Made by a program: the position numbers and the translations under genes. The notes under the pieces were generated by a model. That model worked only from the letters and a program-made list of their open reading frames with translations, searched no databases and was not told the origin of the DNA. From the NCBI GenBank assembly GCA_902516465.1, contig CABXZD010000002.1, positions 124,001 to 188,000 on the forward strand: DNA of 64,000 bases, given 5' to 3'. Position 1 is the first letter of the stretch. Every line of letters begins with the position of its first letter. Positions 50,691-59,814 of this stretch are shown piece by piece. Origin of the DNA: an uncultured Pelagibacteraceae bacterium. GTDB lineage: Bacteria > Pseudomonadota > Alphaproteobacteria > Pelagibacterales > Pelagibacteraceae.

Positions 50691-51623
50691 ATGTCCAAAA
50701 AAATTATTTTCATGGGTACTCCATTATTTGCAGTACCAATTTTGAAATCTTTGCATCAAAATGGTTTCCCAATATCAATAGTTTATACTCAGGCTCCAAA
50801 AAAATCTCAAAGAGGTCAGAAAATCAATATATCTCCAATTCAAAATATTTCAGAAAATTTAAATATAGAATTAAGAACTCCACTAAAATTAAAAGGCAAC
50901 GAGAAAGAATACAAATTTCTAAAGAAATTAAATGCAGACCTTGCAATTGTAGTCGCCTACGGACAAATAATCCCTAAAAACTTTTTAACTTTAGTAAAAA
51001 AAGGCTTTATTAATATTCATGCATCTATTCTTCCTAAATGGAGAGGAGCTGCACCAATTCAAAGATCAATTATGAATTTAGATGAAGAGACTGGAATAAG
51101 TATTATGAAAATAACAGAGGAACTAGATAGTGGACCAGTCAGTAATATTTATAAAACTAAATTAAAGCAGAATGATAATGCAGAAGAAGTTTTAAAAAAA
51201 TTAGCACTTCTAGCAGCGAAAAAAATTTTGGATAACGTAAATGATATTTTAAATGATAGAGTCAAATTTATTGAACAAGATAATTCAAAAGCTACATACG
51301 CGAAAAAAATCAAAAAATCTGAGGGTAATATAAGTTGGAATGATGAGCCCATAAAAATTATTGGAAAGATAAATGGATTATTTCCTAGTCCTGGAGCCTT
51401 CTTTAATTTTAAGGGCGAAAGATATAAAGTCTTAAAAGCTGAAATTGGGAGTGGTGGAGGAAAAATTGGAGAAGTTTTGAATGATAAGTTAGAAATTGCT
51501 TGTGTAAAAAATCAAACTATTAAAATTCTAGAAATTCAAAGACAAGGAAAGAAGCCACAAAAAATTCAAGAATTCATGTTAGGATCTCAAATTAAAAAAG
51601 GTTCTGTGTTATCCAATGCATAG
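50691..51623 (+). CDS. fmt: Methionyl-tRNA formyltransferase
   Basis: Formylates initiator Met-tRNA with 10-formyl-THF. The 310-residue protein has the catalytic Asn/His/Asp set in INIHASILPKWRGAAPIQ and ITEELDSGPV, and the C-terminal OB-type tRNA-binding domain (ISWNDEPIKIIGKINGLFPSPGAFF). It is 3 bases after def and overlaps truA by 8 bases, forming a def-fmt-truA unit. Confidence 0.96.
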   Translation: MSKKIIFMGTPLFAVPILKSLHQNGFPISIVYTQAPKKSQRGQKINISPIQNISENLNIELRTPLKLKGNEKEYKFLKKLNADLAIVVAYGQIIPKNFLTLVKKGFINIHASILPKWRGAAPIQRSIMNLDEETGISIMKITEELDSGPVSNIYKTKLKQNDNAEEVLKKLALLAAKKILDNVNDILNDRVKFIEQDNSKATYAKKIKKSEGNISWNDEPIKIIGKINGLFPSPGAFFNFKGERYKVLKAEIGSGGGKIGEVLNDKLEIACVKNQTIKILEIQRQGKKPQKIQEFMLGSQIKKGSVLSNA

Positions 51624-52356
51624 ATATCAGATGCTCATAGAGTATGAGGGAACAAATTTCAGAGGATGGCAGGTTCAAAAAAAGGGGAAAACTATTCAAG
51701 GACTTATTCAAGAAAAGGTATCACAAATTTTAAAAGAAAAGATAATTTTATTTGGATCGGGAAGAACAGACTCTGGAGTACATGCGATAGAACAATCAGC
51801 TCACTTTGATATTAAAAATAAAATTAATCAGAAAGAAAGATTTTTAAAATCTATAAATCATTTCTTAAACAGACAAGGGATCACAATTTTAGATATAAAA
51901 AAAAAAAAATATAATTTTCATGCCAGGTACTCAGCTAAAATGAGAATTTATAAATATATCATTATTAATCGTTCAAGTAGACCAGTTTTAGAAAAAAATA
52001 GAGGTTGGCATATTACAAAAAAACTTGACTTATCAATTATGAAAAAAGGGGCCAAAAAGCTTGAAGGAACAAATGATTTTTCTACCTTTAGGGCCTCTAG
52101 TTGTAGAGCAAAAAGTCCCATAAAAACTCTAAAGCTGGTTAAAATTAAATCTATAAAAAATAAAATTGAAATAGAATTTAGATCTAAATCCTTTTTACAA
52201 CAACAAGTCCGTTCAATGGTAGGGTGCTTAAAATATCTTGGTGAAAAAAAATGGTCTTTAAAAAATTTTGATAGCGTAATGCGATCAAAAAAAAGAACTT
52301 TATGTGCTCCTCCTGCCCCATCTGAAGGACTTTATTTATTTAGAATTATTTACTAA
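51616..52356 (+). CDS. truA: tRNA pseudouridine38-40 synthase
   Basis: Modifies uridines 38-40 in the tRNA anticodon arm. The 246-residue enzyme has the catalytic Asp loop GSGRTDSGVHAIEQSAHF (Asp in RTDSG), and the conserved FHARYSAKMRIYKYII and QQQVRSMVGCL. It starts within the last 8 bases of fmt. Its end overlaps the convergent SET-domain gene by 21 bases. Confidence 0.96.
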   Translation: MHRYQMLIEYEGTNFRGWQVQKKGKTIQGLIQEKVSQILKEKIILFGSGRTDSGVHAIEQSAHFDIKNKINQKERFLKSINHFLNRQGITILDIKKKKYNFHARYSAKMRIYKYIIINRSSRPVLEKNRGWHITKKLDLSIMKKGAKKLEGTNDFSTFRASSCRAKSPIKTLKLVKIKSIKNKIEIEFRSKSFLQQQVRSMVGCLKYLGEKKWSLKNFDSVMRSKKRTLCAPPAPSEGLYLFRIIY

Positions 52357-52827
52357 TTTTTTTTTATTTTTCATTGCAAATTTTTTATTGATCCGCCATC
52401 TTGACTCTTCTCGAACTATATAACCACAGCAATTTTTAGCACGACATTTACAAGGAAATTGTTTGTAATCTTTATCAAAACCAAAACCATAGTCACATGT
52501 AATTTCTTCACCTTTTTTAATATCTTTTATTGCAGTTATCCAAATTTTAAGTCCTATGCCATCGTATTGAGAATTAGGGTCGCAACTATGATTAATTAAA
52601 CCTGCTGTATTCCAAGAAAAGTCACCGTCCATTGTATATTTTTTATTTAATGTAAATAAATAGATAGGTTTTCCATTATCGTACTTATCAGATTCATCAA
52701 CCTGCTTATTAGTGATAATCTTTCCAATATAATTGATTATTTTTGACCCCTCTTTTATATCTTTTGAGGCATAAAGACCTCGACCTTTATTATCAATTTT
52801 AGATTTTTTAATTTTGTATAGTTTCAT
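52336..52827 (-). CDS. SET-domain protein lysine methyltransferase
   Basis: A 163-residue stand-alone SET-domain protein. SET signatures: GRGLYASKDIKEGSKIINYIG at the start, the SAM-site NHSCDPNS (NHxCxPN), then GEEITCDYGF, and a post-SET-like zinc cluster PCKCRAKNCCGY. These are the hallmarks of lysine methyltransferases that act on histones in eukaryotes and on various proteins in bacteria. I chose the ATG at 52827; a TTG 15 bases upstream is possible. It follows the HDAC-family gene by 30 bases on the same strand and is last in the rpmH-to-SET run. The substrate is unknown. Confidence 0.86.
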   Translation of the reverse strand: MKLYKIKKSKIDNKGRGLYASKDIKEGSKIINYIGKIITNKQVDESDKYDNGKPIYLFTLNKKYTMDGDFSWNTAGLINHSCDPNSQYDGIGLKIWITAIKDIKKGEEITCDYGFGFDKDYKQFPCKCRAKNCCGYIVREESRWRINKKFAMKNKKKLVNNSK

Positions 52828-52857
52828 TAATGGTATTGCCAATTAGCTAGAAGTTAA

Positions 52858-53781
52858 TCAATTAAATTCAATAAGAGCGTTAACATGTTCATTAGCACTA
52901 TCGGCTAAAGCTTTCAAATCATATCCACCCTCAAGTATTGAAACAACTTTTCCATGAGTGAACTCCTTAGTGGCATTCAAGGTTCTTTTGGTTATTTCGT
53001 AGAAGTCTTTTGAACATAATTGAAATTGAGCTAATGGATCATCTTTATGTGCATCAAAACCTGCTGAGAATAAAAGAAAATCAGGTTTATATTGTACTAA
53101 TCTTTCTAGGACTCTATCAAAAGCATTGAAATATTGTTCAGAGTTTGTACCAGCAGGTAAAGGAATATTTAAAGAGTTGTTATAGTTTCCCTTATCTTTA
53201 TTGGTTCCTCCTCCTGGGTAAAAAGGATATTGATGAGTAGAGATATACAGTGAATTTTTATTATCACGCATGACATCATAATTTCCGTTACCCCAGTGAA
53301 CATCAAAATCTACACAAGCGACTCTTTTATATTTGTATTTATTAATTAAATAGTTTGTTGCGACACCAGCATTTGATATACAGCAAAATCCCATTGCTTT
53401 ATTTTTTTCTGCATGATGTCCAGGAGGTCTCGCTAAACAAAATGCGTTTTTAAATTGATTATTTTCTATTCCATCTATTGCTCTTATTGTTGAACCTGCA
53501 GCGTCAAATACTGCTTTTTTACTATCTGGTGACACGATAGTATCCCCATCTAGAAATTTAAGACCTTTTTTTGGAAAAGAGTTATTTAAATTATTTATAT
53601 ATTCTTTTGAGTGTGTCATTGCTAAAATATCATTGGGTACAGTAACAGGTGTTTCCCAAATTAAATCGTTTCTTTTTTTTAATTTTTCTTTAATAGCAAT
53701 TACTCTTTTAGGCTGTTCGGGGTGACCATCACCTGTATCATGTTTTTCATAAGAATCAGAATTTATTATTGCAGTTTTCAT
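52858..53781 (-). CDS. HDAC-family deacetylase/deacylase
   Basis: A 307-residue class-II-like histone deacetylase superfamily protein. The tandem His of ARPPGHHAEKNKAMGFC, zinc ligands Asp and His in CVDFDVHWGNG, the last Asp in FSAGFDAHKDDPL, and the Gly-rich ILEGGYDL are intact, so it should be an active zinc-dependent deacylase. Bacterial members deacetylate proteins, polyamines or small amides; the target here is unknown. It overlaps dapE by 4 bases (ATGA) and lies immediately upstream of the SET-domain gene. Confidence 0.92.
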   Translation of the reverse strand: MKTAIINSDSYEKHDTGDGHPEQPKRVIAIKEKLKKRNDLIWETPVTVPNDILAMTHSKEYINNLNNSFPKKGLKFLDGDTIVSPDSKKAVFDAAGSTIRAIDGIENNQFKNAFCLARPPGHHAEKNKAMGFCCISNAGVATNYLINKYKYKRVACVDFDVHWGNGNYDVMRDNKNSLYISTHQYPFYPGGGTNKDKGNYNNSLNIPLPAGTNSEQYFNAFDRVLERLVQYKPDFLLFSAGFDAHKDDPLAQFQLCSKDFYEITKRTLNATKEFTHGKVVSILEGGYDLKALADSANEHVNALIEFN

Positions 53782-54935
53782 TTAAAATAATTTTGCAAAA
53801 CATTTTCGTAAATTTTTGTAAGATCCTTTAAATCTTTTAAAGATACTGCTTCGTCAACCTTATGCATAGTTTTTCCTACTAAACCAAACTCTAGACCAGG
53901 TGATATTTTTCTTATAAATCTCAAATCTGATGTTCCACCTGTCGTGGATAGTTTTGGTTTCAACTTGGTAATTTTTTTAATGATATTTTGTATCATATAT
54001 GTCGTTTTGTTTGGTTTGGTTAAAAAAGCCTCACCAGAAACCTTATAATTAATTTTAAACTTAGTTTTGTTTTTTTTAGTAACAATTTTGAAAATTTGAT
54101 TGAGTTTTTTTTTAATAGAATTTGAGGAATGTTTATTATTAAATCTTATGTTAAAAGTAGCTTCAGCTGATCCAGGAATAATGTTATCAGCATCATTTTC
54201 TATATTTATTTTAGTAACTTCCAAATTAGTCGGTTGGAAGTGTTTATTTCCATTATCAAATTTAATATCTTTTATATCTTTGAGAATTTGAACTAATGTT
54301 GTTGAGGGATTATTTCCTCTATGTTGATAAGCAACGTGACACTGTTCACCTATAACTTTAATTTTACCAGTTATGCTACCTCTACGACCAATTTTAATCA
54401 TCTCACCCAATTTATTTGGATTTGTTGGCTCACCAACAAGGCAAAAATTAATCCTCTCTCTCTTTTTTTTTAAATATTCTACAACTTTTTTTGTACCATT
54501 TACTGCATCACCTTCCTCATCACCTGTAATTAATAAGCTAATTGATCCAACAAATTTTTTATTTTTTAACAAAAAAGTGCTTACCGCCGAAATAAAAGCT
54601 GCAACAGAACTTTTCATATCATTAGCACCTCTTCCAATTAAATAGCCATTTTTAATAGATGGTTTGAATGGATTTGTTGTCCAATCTTTTATATTTCCTG
54701 GAGGCACGATATCAACGTGTCCAGCAAACATAAAATTTGGCGTCTTAGATCCCAATCTTGCATACAAATTTTTTACAGGCTGAGAACCTTTTTCTTTGAA
54801 CTCTAGTATTTTTGTTTTAAAACCGAGTGTTCTTAATTTTTTCTCTAAAAACTTCATCACGCCAGCATCAATTGGAGTGACAGAGGGAAATCTGATTAGC
54901 TCTTTAGCTAATTTTAACTCATTCAACTTTTTCAT
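53778..54935 (-). CDS. dapE: Succinyl-diaminopimelate desuccinylase
   Basis: Lysine and peptidoglycan precursor step releasing LL-diaminopimelate. The 385-residue M20-family protein has the first metal motif FAGHVDIVPPG, the second ligand in GRGANDMKSSVAA, the catalytic Glu pair in TGDEEGDAVNGT, and the late His in VGKTMHKVDE. A dimerisation domain sits mid-protein. It directly follows dapD (2-base gap), together catalysing adjoining steps. Confidence 0.95.
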   Translation of the reverse strand: MKKLNELKLAKELIRFPSVTPIDAGVMKFLEKKLRTLGFKTKILEFKEKGSQPVKNLYARLGSKTPNFMFAGHVDIVPPGNIKDWTTNPFKPSIKNGYLIGRGANDMKSSVAAFISAVSTFLLKNKKFVGSISLLITGDEEGDAVNGTKKVVEYLKKKRERINFCLVGEPTNPNKLGEMIKIGRRGSITGKIKVIGEQCHVAYQHRGNNPSTTLVQILKDIKDIKFDNGNKHFQPTNLEVTKINIENDADNIIPGSAEATFNIRFNNKHSSNSIKKKLNQIFKIVTKKNKTKFKINYKVSGEAFLTKPNKTTYMIQNIIKKITKLKPKLSTTGGTSDLRFIRKISPGLEFGLVGKTMHKVDEAVSLKDLKDLTKIYENVLQNYFK

Positions 54936-54937
54936 AA

Positions 54938-55744
54938 TTAGTCTCTTAGAAGATCGTTAATTGATGTCTTTGACCTGGTTGAAGAGTCCACAGTTTTAAT
55001 TATATGAACAGCGTAAAGATCTTTATATGTGCCTGGCACAACTACTGAATAAGGAGGTATACGACCTTTTGTGATTTCTCCATTTGATCTATTAATGATT
55101 TTAGTGCTTTGACCTATATAGCACCCCATTGAAAGAACGCTTCCTTCCTCAACAATTACTCCCTCAACAACTTCTGACATGGCTCCAACAAAGACGTTAT
55201 CCTCAATGATTGTAGGTAATGCTTGAGCAGGCTCTAACACTCCACCGATACCAGAACCGGCAGATATATGGCAACTTTCACCAATTTGACAACAACTACC
55301 CGCACGGCTAAATGTATCCATCATAGTTTTAGCACCAATGTATGCACCAATGTTTACATAACATGGCATAAGAACAGCATCTTTTCCAATGAATGATCCT
55401 TTTCTTACAGGCGAATTTGGAACCATTCTAAAGCCTGCTTTGTCAAATTCTTCTTTTGTCCATCCAGCAGTTTTACCTTTCAATAAATTTTGACGGTCTC
55501 GCCATACCGAATATGGCCCAGAAAGAATATCGTTTTCATAAACCCTAAAGCTTAGCATAATAGCTTTTTTAAGGTGTTGGTGAGTTTTCCATTCACCACC
55601 AATCTTTTCTGCAACTCTAGACTTACCACTATCTAAATCACCGATTACTTGATTTATTGCATCTTTCAAAGATTGATCCGAATTAGGATTTACTTGATCT
55701 TTGTTTTCCCAGGCTTTGTTAATAATATTTTCTAAATTATTCAT
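54938..55744 (-). CDS. dapD: Tetrahydrodipicolinate N-succinyltransferase
   Basis: Succinylates tetrahydrodipicolinate in the diaminopimelate pathway. The 268-residue left-handed beta-helix protein shows hexapeptide repeats (VLMPCYVNIGAYIG, CHISAGSGIGGV, NVFVGAMSEVVEGVIV), the family N-terminal DxxxG region, and SMGCYIGQST near the C-terminus. Length is typical (about 270-285). It is 14 bases after the HAD gene and 2 bases before dapE. Confidence 0.96.
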   Translation of the reverse strand: MNNLENIINKAWENKDQVNPNSDQSLKDAINQVIGDLDSGKSRVAEKIGGEWKTHQHLKKAIMLSFRVYENDILSGPYSVWRDRQNLLKGKTAGWTKEEFDKAGFRMVPNSPVRKGSFIGKDAVLMPCYVNIGAYIGAKTMMDTFSRAGSCCQIGESCHISAGSGIGGVLEPAQALPTIIEDNVFVGAMSEVVEGVIVEEGSVLSMGCYIGQSTKIINRSNGEITKGRIPPYSVVVPGTYKDLYAVHIIKTVDSSTRSKTSINDLLRD

Positions 55745-55758
55745 AAAATTTTTTGACT

Positions 55759-56430
55759 TTAATTGTCTCTTAATACATTAATTTTTTGAAGAAAAGAAGG
55801 CAAGTTATCAATCTTGTAATCAATGTAAGGCTTGTCAGCATCTTTTTTTGCAAAAGTCTCATCATTTTCGAGCCAACACGTTTTCATCCCTAAATTTTTA
55901 GCTTGCTCCAAGTTATGGGCGATGTCCTCAATTAGTATAGATTGCTTTGGATCTAATCTAAATTTTTCAATTAGTTTTCTGTAAGGCTCTAAACGAGGCT
56001 TAGGAACAAAATCTGCATCTGTTATATCAAATGCACCATCAAATAAATCACTAATACCCAATTGATTTGTTACATTTTTAATATGAGCATGTGACCCATT
56101 AGAAAATATGTATTTCTTTTCTTTGATTTTAACCAATTCTTCTCTTAAAAGTTCATCTTTTGGAAGCCAAGATATATCAATATCATGAACGAATTCTAAA
56201 AACTCATTAGGATTTACATTTTTTTTTTTCATTAACCCAGATAAAGTTGTGCCATATTCATAAAAATACTCTTTTTGAATTTTTTTAGCTTCAACAAGAT
56301 CAACATTAAATTTTTCAGATATAAAAGAAGACATCTTTTTATCAACTTCTGAAAATACCTTAGTTTGACCGCTATAAAGTGTATTATCCAGGTCAAAAAT
56401 CCAATATTTGATTTCAGTTAACTCTTTCAT
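55759..56430 (-). CDS. HAD-superfamily hydrolase (pyrimidine 5'-nucleotidase-like)
   Basis: A 223-residue haloacid dehalogenase-fold phosphatase. The nucleophile motif I is FDLDNTLYSG (Asp-x-Asp), motif II is IFSNGSHAH, and motif III/IV is RLDPKQSILIEDIAHNLEQA. The wording and helical cap between residues 25 and 90 match the SDT1/pyrimidine 5'-nucleotidase subgroup. The substrate is not certain. It overlaps argB by 4 bases and is 14 bases before dapD. Confidence 0.87.
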   Translation of the reverse strand: MKELTEIKYWIFDLDNTLYSGQTKVFSEVDKKMSSFISEKFNVDLVEAKKIQKEYFYEYGTTLSGLMKKKNVNPNEFLEFVHDIDISWLPKDELLREELVKIKEKKYIFSNGSHAHIKNVTNQLGISDLFDGAFDITDADFVPKPRLEPYRKLIEKFRLDPKQSILIEDIAHNLEQAKNLGMKTCWLENDETFAKKDADKPYIDYKIDNLPSFLQKINVLRDN

Positions 56431-57275
56431 TTTCTTATCAATGTTCCAGAACCTTTATCAGAGAATATTTCAAACAATAACGAGTGTTTTTCTCTACCAT
56501 CTATAATTCCGACTGCAGCAACTCCATTATTTACTGCATCTAAGCAAGTATTTATTTTTGGTATCATTCCTTCCGTAATAATTTCGTTTTTAATCATTTC
56601 CAAAACTTCCGAGGCAGAAATTTCTTCTATAAGTTTTTTTTCTTTATTCAAAACTCCCTTGACATTTGTCATTAAAAGTAACCTTCTAGATTTTAGGGAT
56701 TTAGCAATTGACCCTGCTGCAGTATCTCCATTTATATTGTAGGTTTGTTTATTATTATCTAAACCTAGTGGAGATATAATCGGAATAATATTTTTTTTAA
56801 CTATATCATTTAAAATATCTATATTGACTTTATTTGGTATTCCAACAAAACCAAGCTCCACTTCCTCTGGGATGACTTCAATTACATTATTTTGTTTAGT
56901 ATTTATCGAAATAGCTCGGGTACCAATTTTTTTCAAAGAAAAGACAATATCTTCATTAAATTCAATTAAAACTTTCTCAACTATATTAATAATTTTTTCA
57001 TCAGTAACTCTTAATCCTCTTATAAATTTTGATTGAATATTAAATTTATCTAACTCTCTTTTAATTCTTGGCCCACCGCCATGAACAACCACAATAGAAA
57101 TTCCTAACTTATTTAAAACACTGATATCTGATATAAAGTTATTAAAAATATTTCTATCTATAAAAACATTACCACCATATTTTATTACAATTAAATCATT
57201 TTTATATTTTTCGATATATTTTGATACTTCTTCTATCGGAGGGCCATTTTCAGGTAAAATTTTTTTTAAATCCAT
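56427..57275 (-). CDS. argB: Acetylglutamate kinase
   Basis: Second step of arginine synthesis. The 282-residue amino-acid-kinase fold protein has VIKYGGNV near residue 31, VVHGGGPRIKREL near residue 61, the substrate region RGLRVTDEKII and the C-terminal ITEGMIPKINTCLDAVNNGV. All typical. It is 23 bases after yidC and overlaps the HAD gene by 4 bases, consistent with one long transcript. Confidence 0.96.
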   Translation of the reverse strand: MDLKKILPENGPPIEEVSKYIEKYKNDLIVIKYGGNVFIDRNIFNNFISDISVLNKLGISIVVVHGGGPRIKRELDKFNIQSKFIRGLRVTDEKIINIVEKVLIEFNEDIVFSLKKIGTRAISINTKQNNVIEVIPEEVELGFVGIPNKVNIDILNDIVKKNIIPIISPLGLDNNKQTYNINGDTAAGSIAKSLKSRRLLLMTNVKGVLNKEKKLIEEISASEVLEMIKNEIITEGMIPKINTCLDAVNNGVAAVGIIDGREKHSLLFEIFSDKGSGTLIRK

Positions 57276-57298
57276 TAAATTTTGTGAAGTTACTATCT

Positions 57299-58978
57299 CT
57301 AAGTTACAGTTTTAACAGTAGTTCTTTTCATTATGAAAACTTGCTGCGCCATAGTTAAAATATTATTCACTGTCCAATAAATTACTAGTCCACTTGGAAA
57401 AGGCGCGAGTATTATTGTTAAAAAAAGAGGAAAGAACATAAATATTTTTGCTTGCATAGCATCTGTAGGTGCTGGATTTAGTTTTTGCTGTATCCACATA
57501 GAAACTCCCATTGCTACCGGCCAAGCGCCAATGATTAAAAAAGATGGTACATCATAAGGTAATAGTCCGAATAAATTAAAAAGACTTGTAGGGTCACGTT
57601 CACTTAGATCTTGTATCCACCCATAAAATGGCATTTGTCTCATCTCAATAGTTACAAATAAAACTTTATATAATGCGAAAAAAACAGGAATTTGAACTAG
57701 TATTGGAAAGCATCCAGACATAGGATTAACTTTTTCTTTTTTGTAAAGAGCCATCATTGCTTGTTGTAATTTCATCTTATCGTCTTTGTGAAGTTCTTTA
57801 AGTCTAACCATTTCAGGTTGAAGTGCTTTCATTTTTGCCATACTTCTGAATGAAAAATTAGCAAGCGGAAAAAAGGCTAATCGAATACAAATTGTGATTG
57901 CTATAATAGCCAAACCATAATTTCCCAGTAATTTAAAAAAATAATCGATCCCAAAGAAAAGAGGTTTTGTAATAAAGTACAAAAATCCCCAATCTATTAC
58001 TAAATCAAATTTATCTATATTTAATGATTTTGAGTAACCGTCAATAATATCTACTCTTTTTGCTGCCACAATTATTTGTATTTTTTCATCAACTCTATTT
58101 TTACCTTTTAATTCTAAAGGCTCTGTAGCTATAAAGTTTACTCTAAATTTTTTTTTGTAATCGAACGTTGTTTTAAATTCTTTATTTCTTGGCGGTATAA
58201 GTGAAGTTATCCAATATTTATCACCAATTCCTAACCAGCCTTTTTGTGAAGTTCTTGAAAACTTCTTTTCTTGAATATCGTCATAGTCTTCCTCTATCAA
58301 CTCGTCATCTAAATTTGCTATCAAACCTTCATGTAAAATATAAAAATTTGATATTTCAGGAATTTTATTTCTTATGATTTGACCGTAAGAATAAAAATCA
58401 TACTGACTGTCTGTAGAATTAATTACGCTCTGTTTAATAGTAAATAAGTATTTGTTATCCAGTGAAATTTCTTTTTCAAAAACAATCCCCTGTTCGTTGG
58501 CCCAGGATAATCTTATTGGAGATTTATCTGTTAACTTATTGTTGCCAACTATTGACCAAACAGTATCTGAATTTGGAATATCAATATTTTTATCAGATGT
58601 TACAAAACCACTTTCAATAAAATATCCATTTTCAATATTTCTTGGTCCTAAAAGAGTAACTTTTTCATTATTTTGTAAAGAAGTATTATAATCTTTAAAA
58701 GTCAAATCATCTATAGCTGCACCCTTCAAGGATATTGATCCAATGATACTTTGATTTTCAAACTGAATTCTTTCCGTTTGTTCCAAAGCATCTTCTCTTG
58801 AGATTTTTGTTATTGTTTCATTTTGATCTAAAGTTGGTGTATCAGTATTTTGTTCTATTTTATCTTTTTCAATTATATTTTTATTTGTTGTTGTTTTTTC
58901 TGGAATAAAAAATAGCGAATACAGAACTATTACTGCTGAAGATAAAGCAATCGCTGCTATTACATTTTTAGAGTCCAT
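57299..58978 (-). CDS. yidC: Membrane protein insertase YidC
   Basis: Inserts proteins into the inner membrane, alone or with SecYEG. The 559-residue protein has an N-terminal signal-anchor helix (about 7-25), a large periplasmic beta-supersandwich domain (to about 330), and the conserved five-helix insertase core: FFKLLGNYGLAIIAITICIRLAFFPL with the functional Arg, MKALQPEMVRLKELHKDDK (coiled-coil cytoplasmic loop), NPMSGCFPILVQIPVFFALYKVL and the last helices. It overlaps yidD by one base and leads into argB. Confidence 0.97.
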   Translation of the reverse strand: MDSKNVIAAIALSSAVIVLYSLFFIPEKTTTNKNIIEKDKIEQNTDTPTLDQNETITKISREDALEQTERIQFENQSIIGSISLKGAAIDDLTFKDYNTSLQNNEKVTLLGPRNIENGYFIESGFVTSDKNIDIPNSDTVWSIVGNNKLTDKSPIRLSWANEQGIVFEKEISLDNKYLFTIKQSVINSTDSQYDFYSYGQIIRNKIPEISNFYILHEGLIANLDDELIEEDYDDIQEKKFSRTSQKGWLGIGDKYWITSLIPPRNKEFKTTFDYKKKFRVNFIATEPLELKGKNRVDEKIQIIVAAKRVDIIDGYSKSLNIDKFDLVIDWGFLYFITKPLFFGIDYFFKLLGNYGLAIIAITICIRLAFFPLANFSFRSMAKMKALQPEMVRLKELHKDDKMKLQQAMMALYKKEKVNPMSGCFPILVQIPVFFALYKVLFVTIEMRQMPFYGWIQDLSERDPTSLFNLFGLLPYDVPSFLIIGAWPVAMGVSMWIQQKLNPAPTDAMQAKIFMFFPLFLTIILAPFPSGLVIYWTVNNILTMAQQVFIMKRTTVKTVT

Positions 58979-59229
58979 TATTTCTTAACATTCCAATCTT
59001 TATTAACTGGGTCAAAACCTTCTCCACCCCCTAAAAATTTTATTGGATGACAAGAAAAAATTCTTTTTAAACTAAGGTAAGAGCCTTTTAAAAAACCAAA
59101 AGTCTTTAACGATTCAATACTGTACTCAGAGCAGGTAGGTAAGTACCTCCAAGAATTTCCTAGTAACGGGCTTATTAAAAATTTATAAGCTTTAATTAGT
59201 TTAATCAAAATATTAGTAAAAATTTTCAT
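58978..59229 (-). CDS. yidD: Membrane protein insertion efficiency factor YidD
   Basis: An 83-residue membrane-associated protein with the typical core YKFLISPLLGNSWRYLPTCSEYSIESLKTFG (written in parts here: ISPLLGNSWRYLPTC and SEYSIESL) and the C-terminal CHPIKFLGGGEGFDPV. Both family Cys residues are present. It aids YidC-dependent insertion. Placed between rnpA and yidC with one-base overlaps on both sides, the standard order. Confidence 0.96.
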   Translation of the reverse strand: MKIFTNILIKLIKAYKFLISPLLGNSWRYLPTCSEYSIESLKTFGFLKGSYLSLKRIFSCHPIKFLGGGEGFDPVNKDWNVKK

Positions 59230-59570
59230 TATTTAATTTTTTTAAAACTTTGAAATAGGGTTTCTTTTATATTTGTATATTCATTATTTAGCATAGTTGG
59301 CTTAGCAATAACAAGATATGAATAGTTTAATTTTATTGAGATTTTCTTAACCACATCATCAATAATATTTCTTAATCGTCTTTTAATTTTGTTTCTTTTG
59401 ACAGCATTGCCAATTTTTTTCTTAGTTACAAAACTTATATTCAATTTTTTACTATTTTTATTATCTAAAACTCCAAAAAAGATTATGACATATTTATTTG
59501 ATAATCTCTTTTTTTTTAGCAGATTTTTAAAATCTTCGTTTTTGGAAAGAGCAAGGATTTTGCTTTTCAT
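59229..59570 (-). CDS. rnpA: Ribonuclease P protein component
   Basis: A 113-residue basic protein that supports the catalytic RNA in tRNA 5' maturation. The RNR motif region is GNAVKRNKIKRRLRNII near residue 51, the classic signature, with the conserved Phe/Lys surface upstream. It follows rpmH by 11 bases and overlaps yidD by one base. The window does not contain the RNA component. Confidence 0.95.
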   Translation of the reverse strand: MKSKILALSKNEDFKNLLKKKRLSNKYVIIFFGVLDNKNSKKLNISFVTKKKIGNAVKRNKIKRRLRNIIDDVVKKISIKLNYSYLVIAKPTMLNNEYTNIKETLFQSFKKIK

Positions 59571-59581
59571 CTATATAATAT

Positions 59582-59722
59582 TTAAACGGATACGGTTAAT
59601 GACTTACGTCCTCTAGCACGTCTTCTAGCTAAAAGTTTTTTACCACCTTTAGTTTTCATTTTTGATCTAAAACCGTGTTTTCTAGCTCTTTTGATTTTAG
59701 ACGGTTGATATGTTCTCTTCAT
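59582..59722 (-). CDS. rpmH: 50S ribosomal protein L34
   Basis: A 46-residue very basic ribosomal protein below usual ORF cut-offs. It starts [19 protein letters not shown] and continues with the family core [20 protein letters not shown], both diagnostic of L34. First gene of the rpmH-rnpA-yidD-yidC cluster, divergent from the VTT-domain gene with a 92-base gap that should hold the cluster's promoter. Confidence 0.97.
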   Translation of the reverse strand: MKRTYQPSKIKRARKHGFRSKMKTKGGKKLLARRRARGRKSLTVSV

Positions 59723-59814
59723 AAAAGTAATTAAATATTTATTAATTTTGGCTCTTTATAGTAATTAAATATATAAATAGCAAATAGAAGATTTTATAAT
59801 TATCATTACAATTA

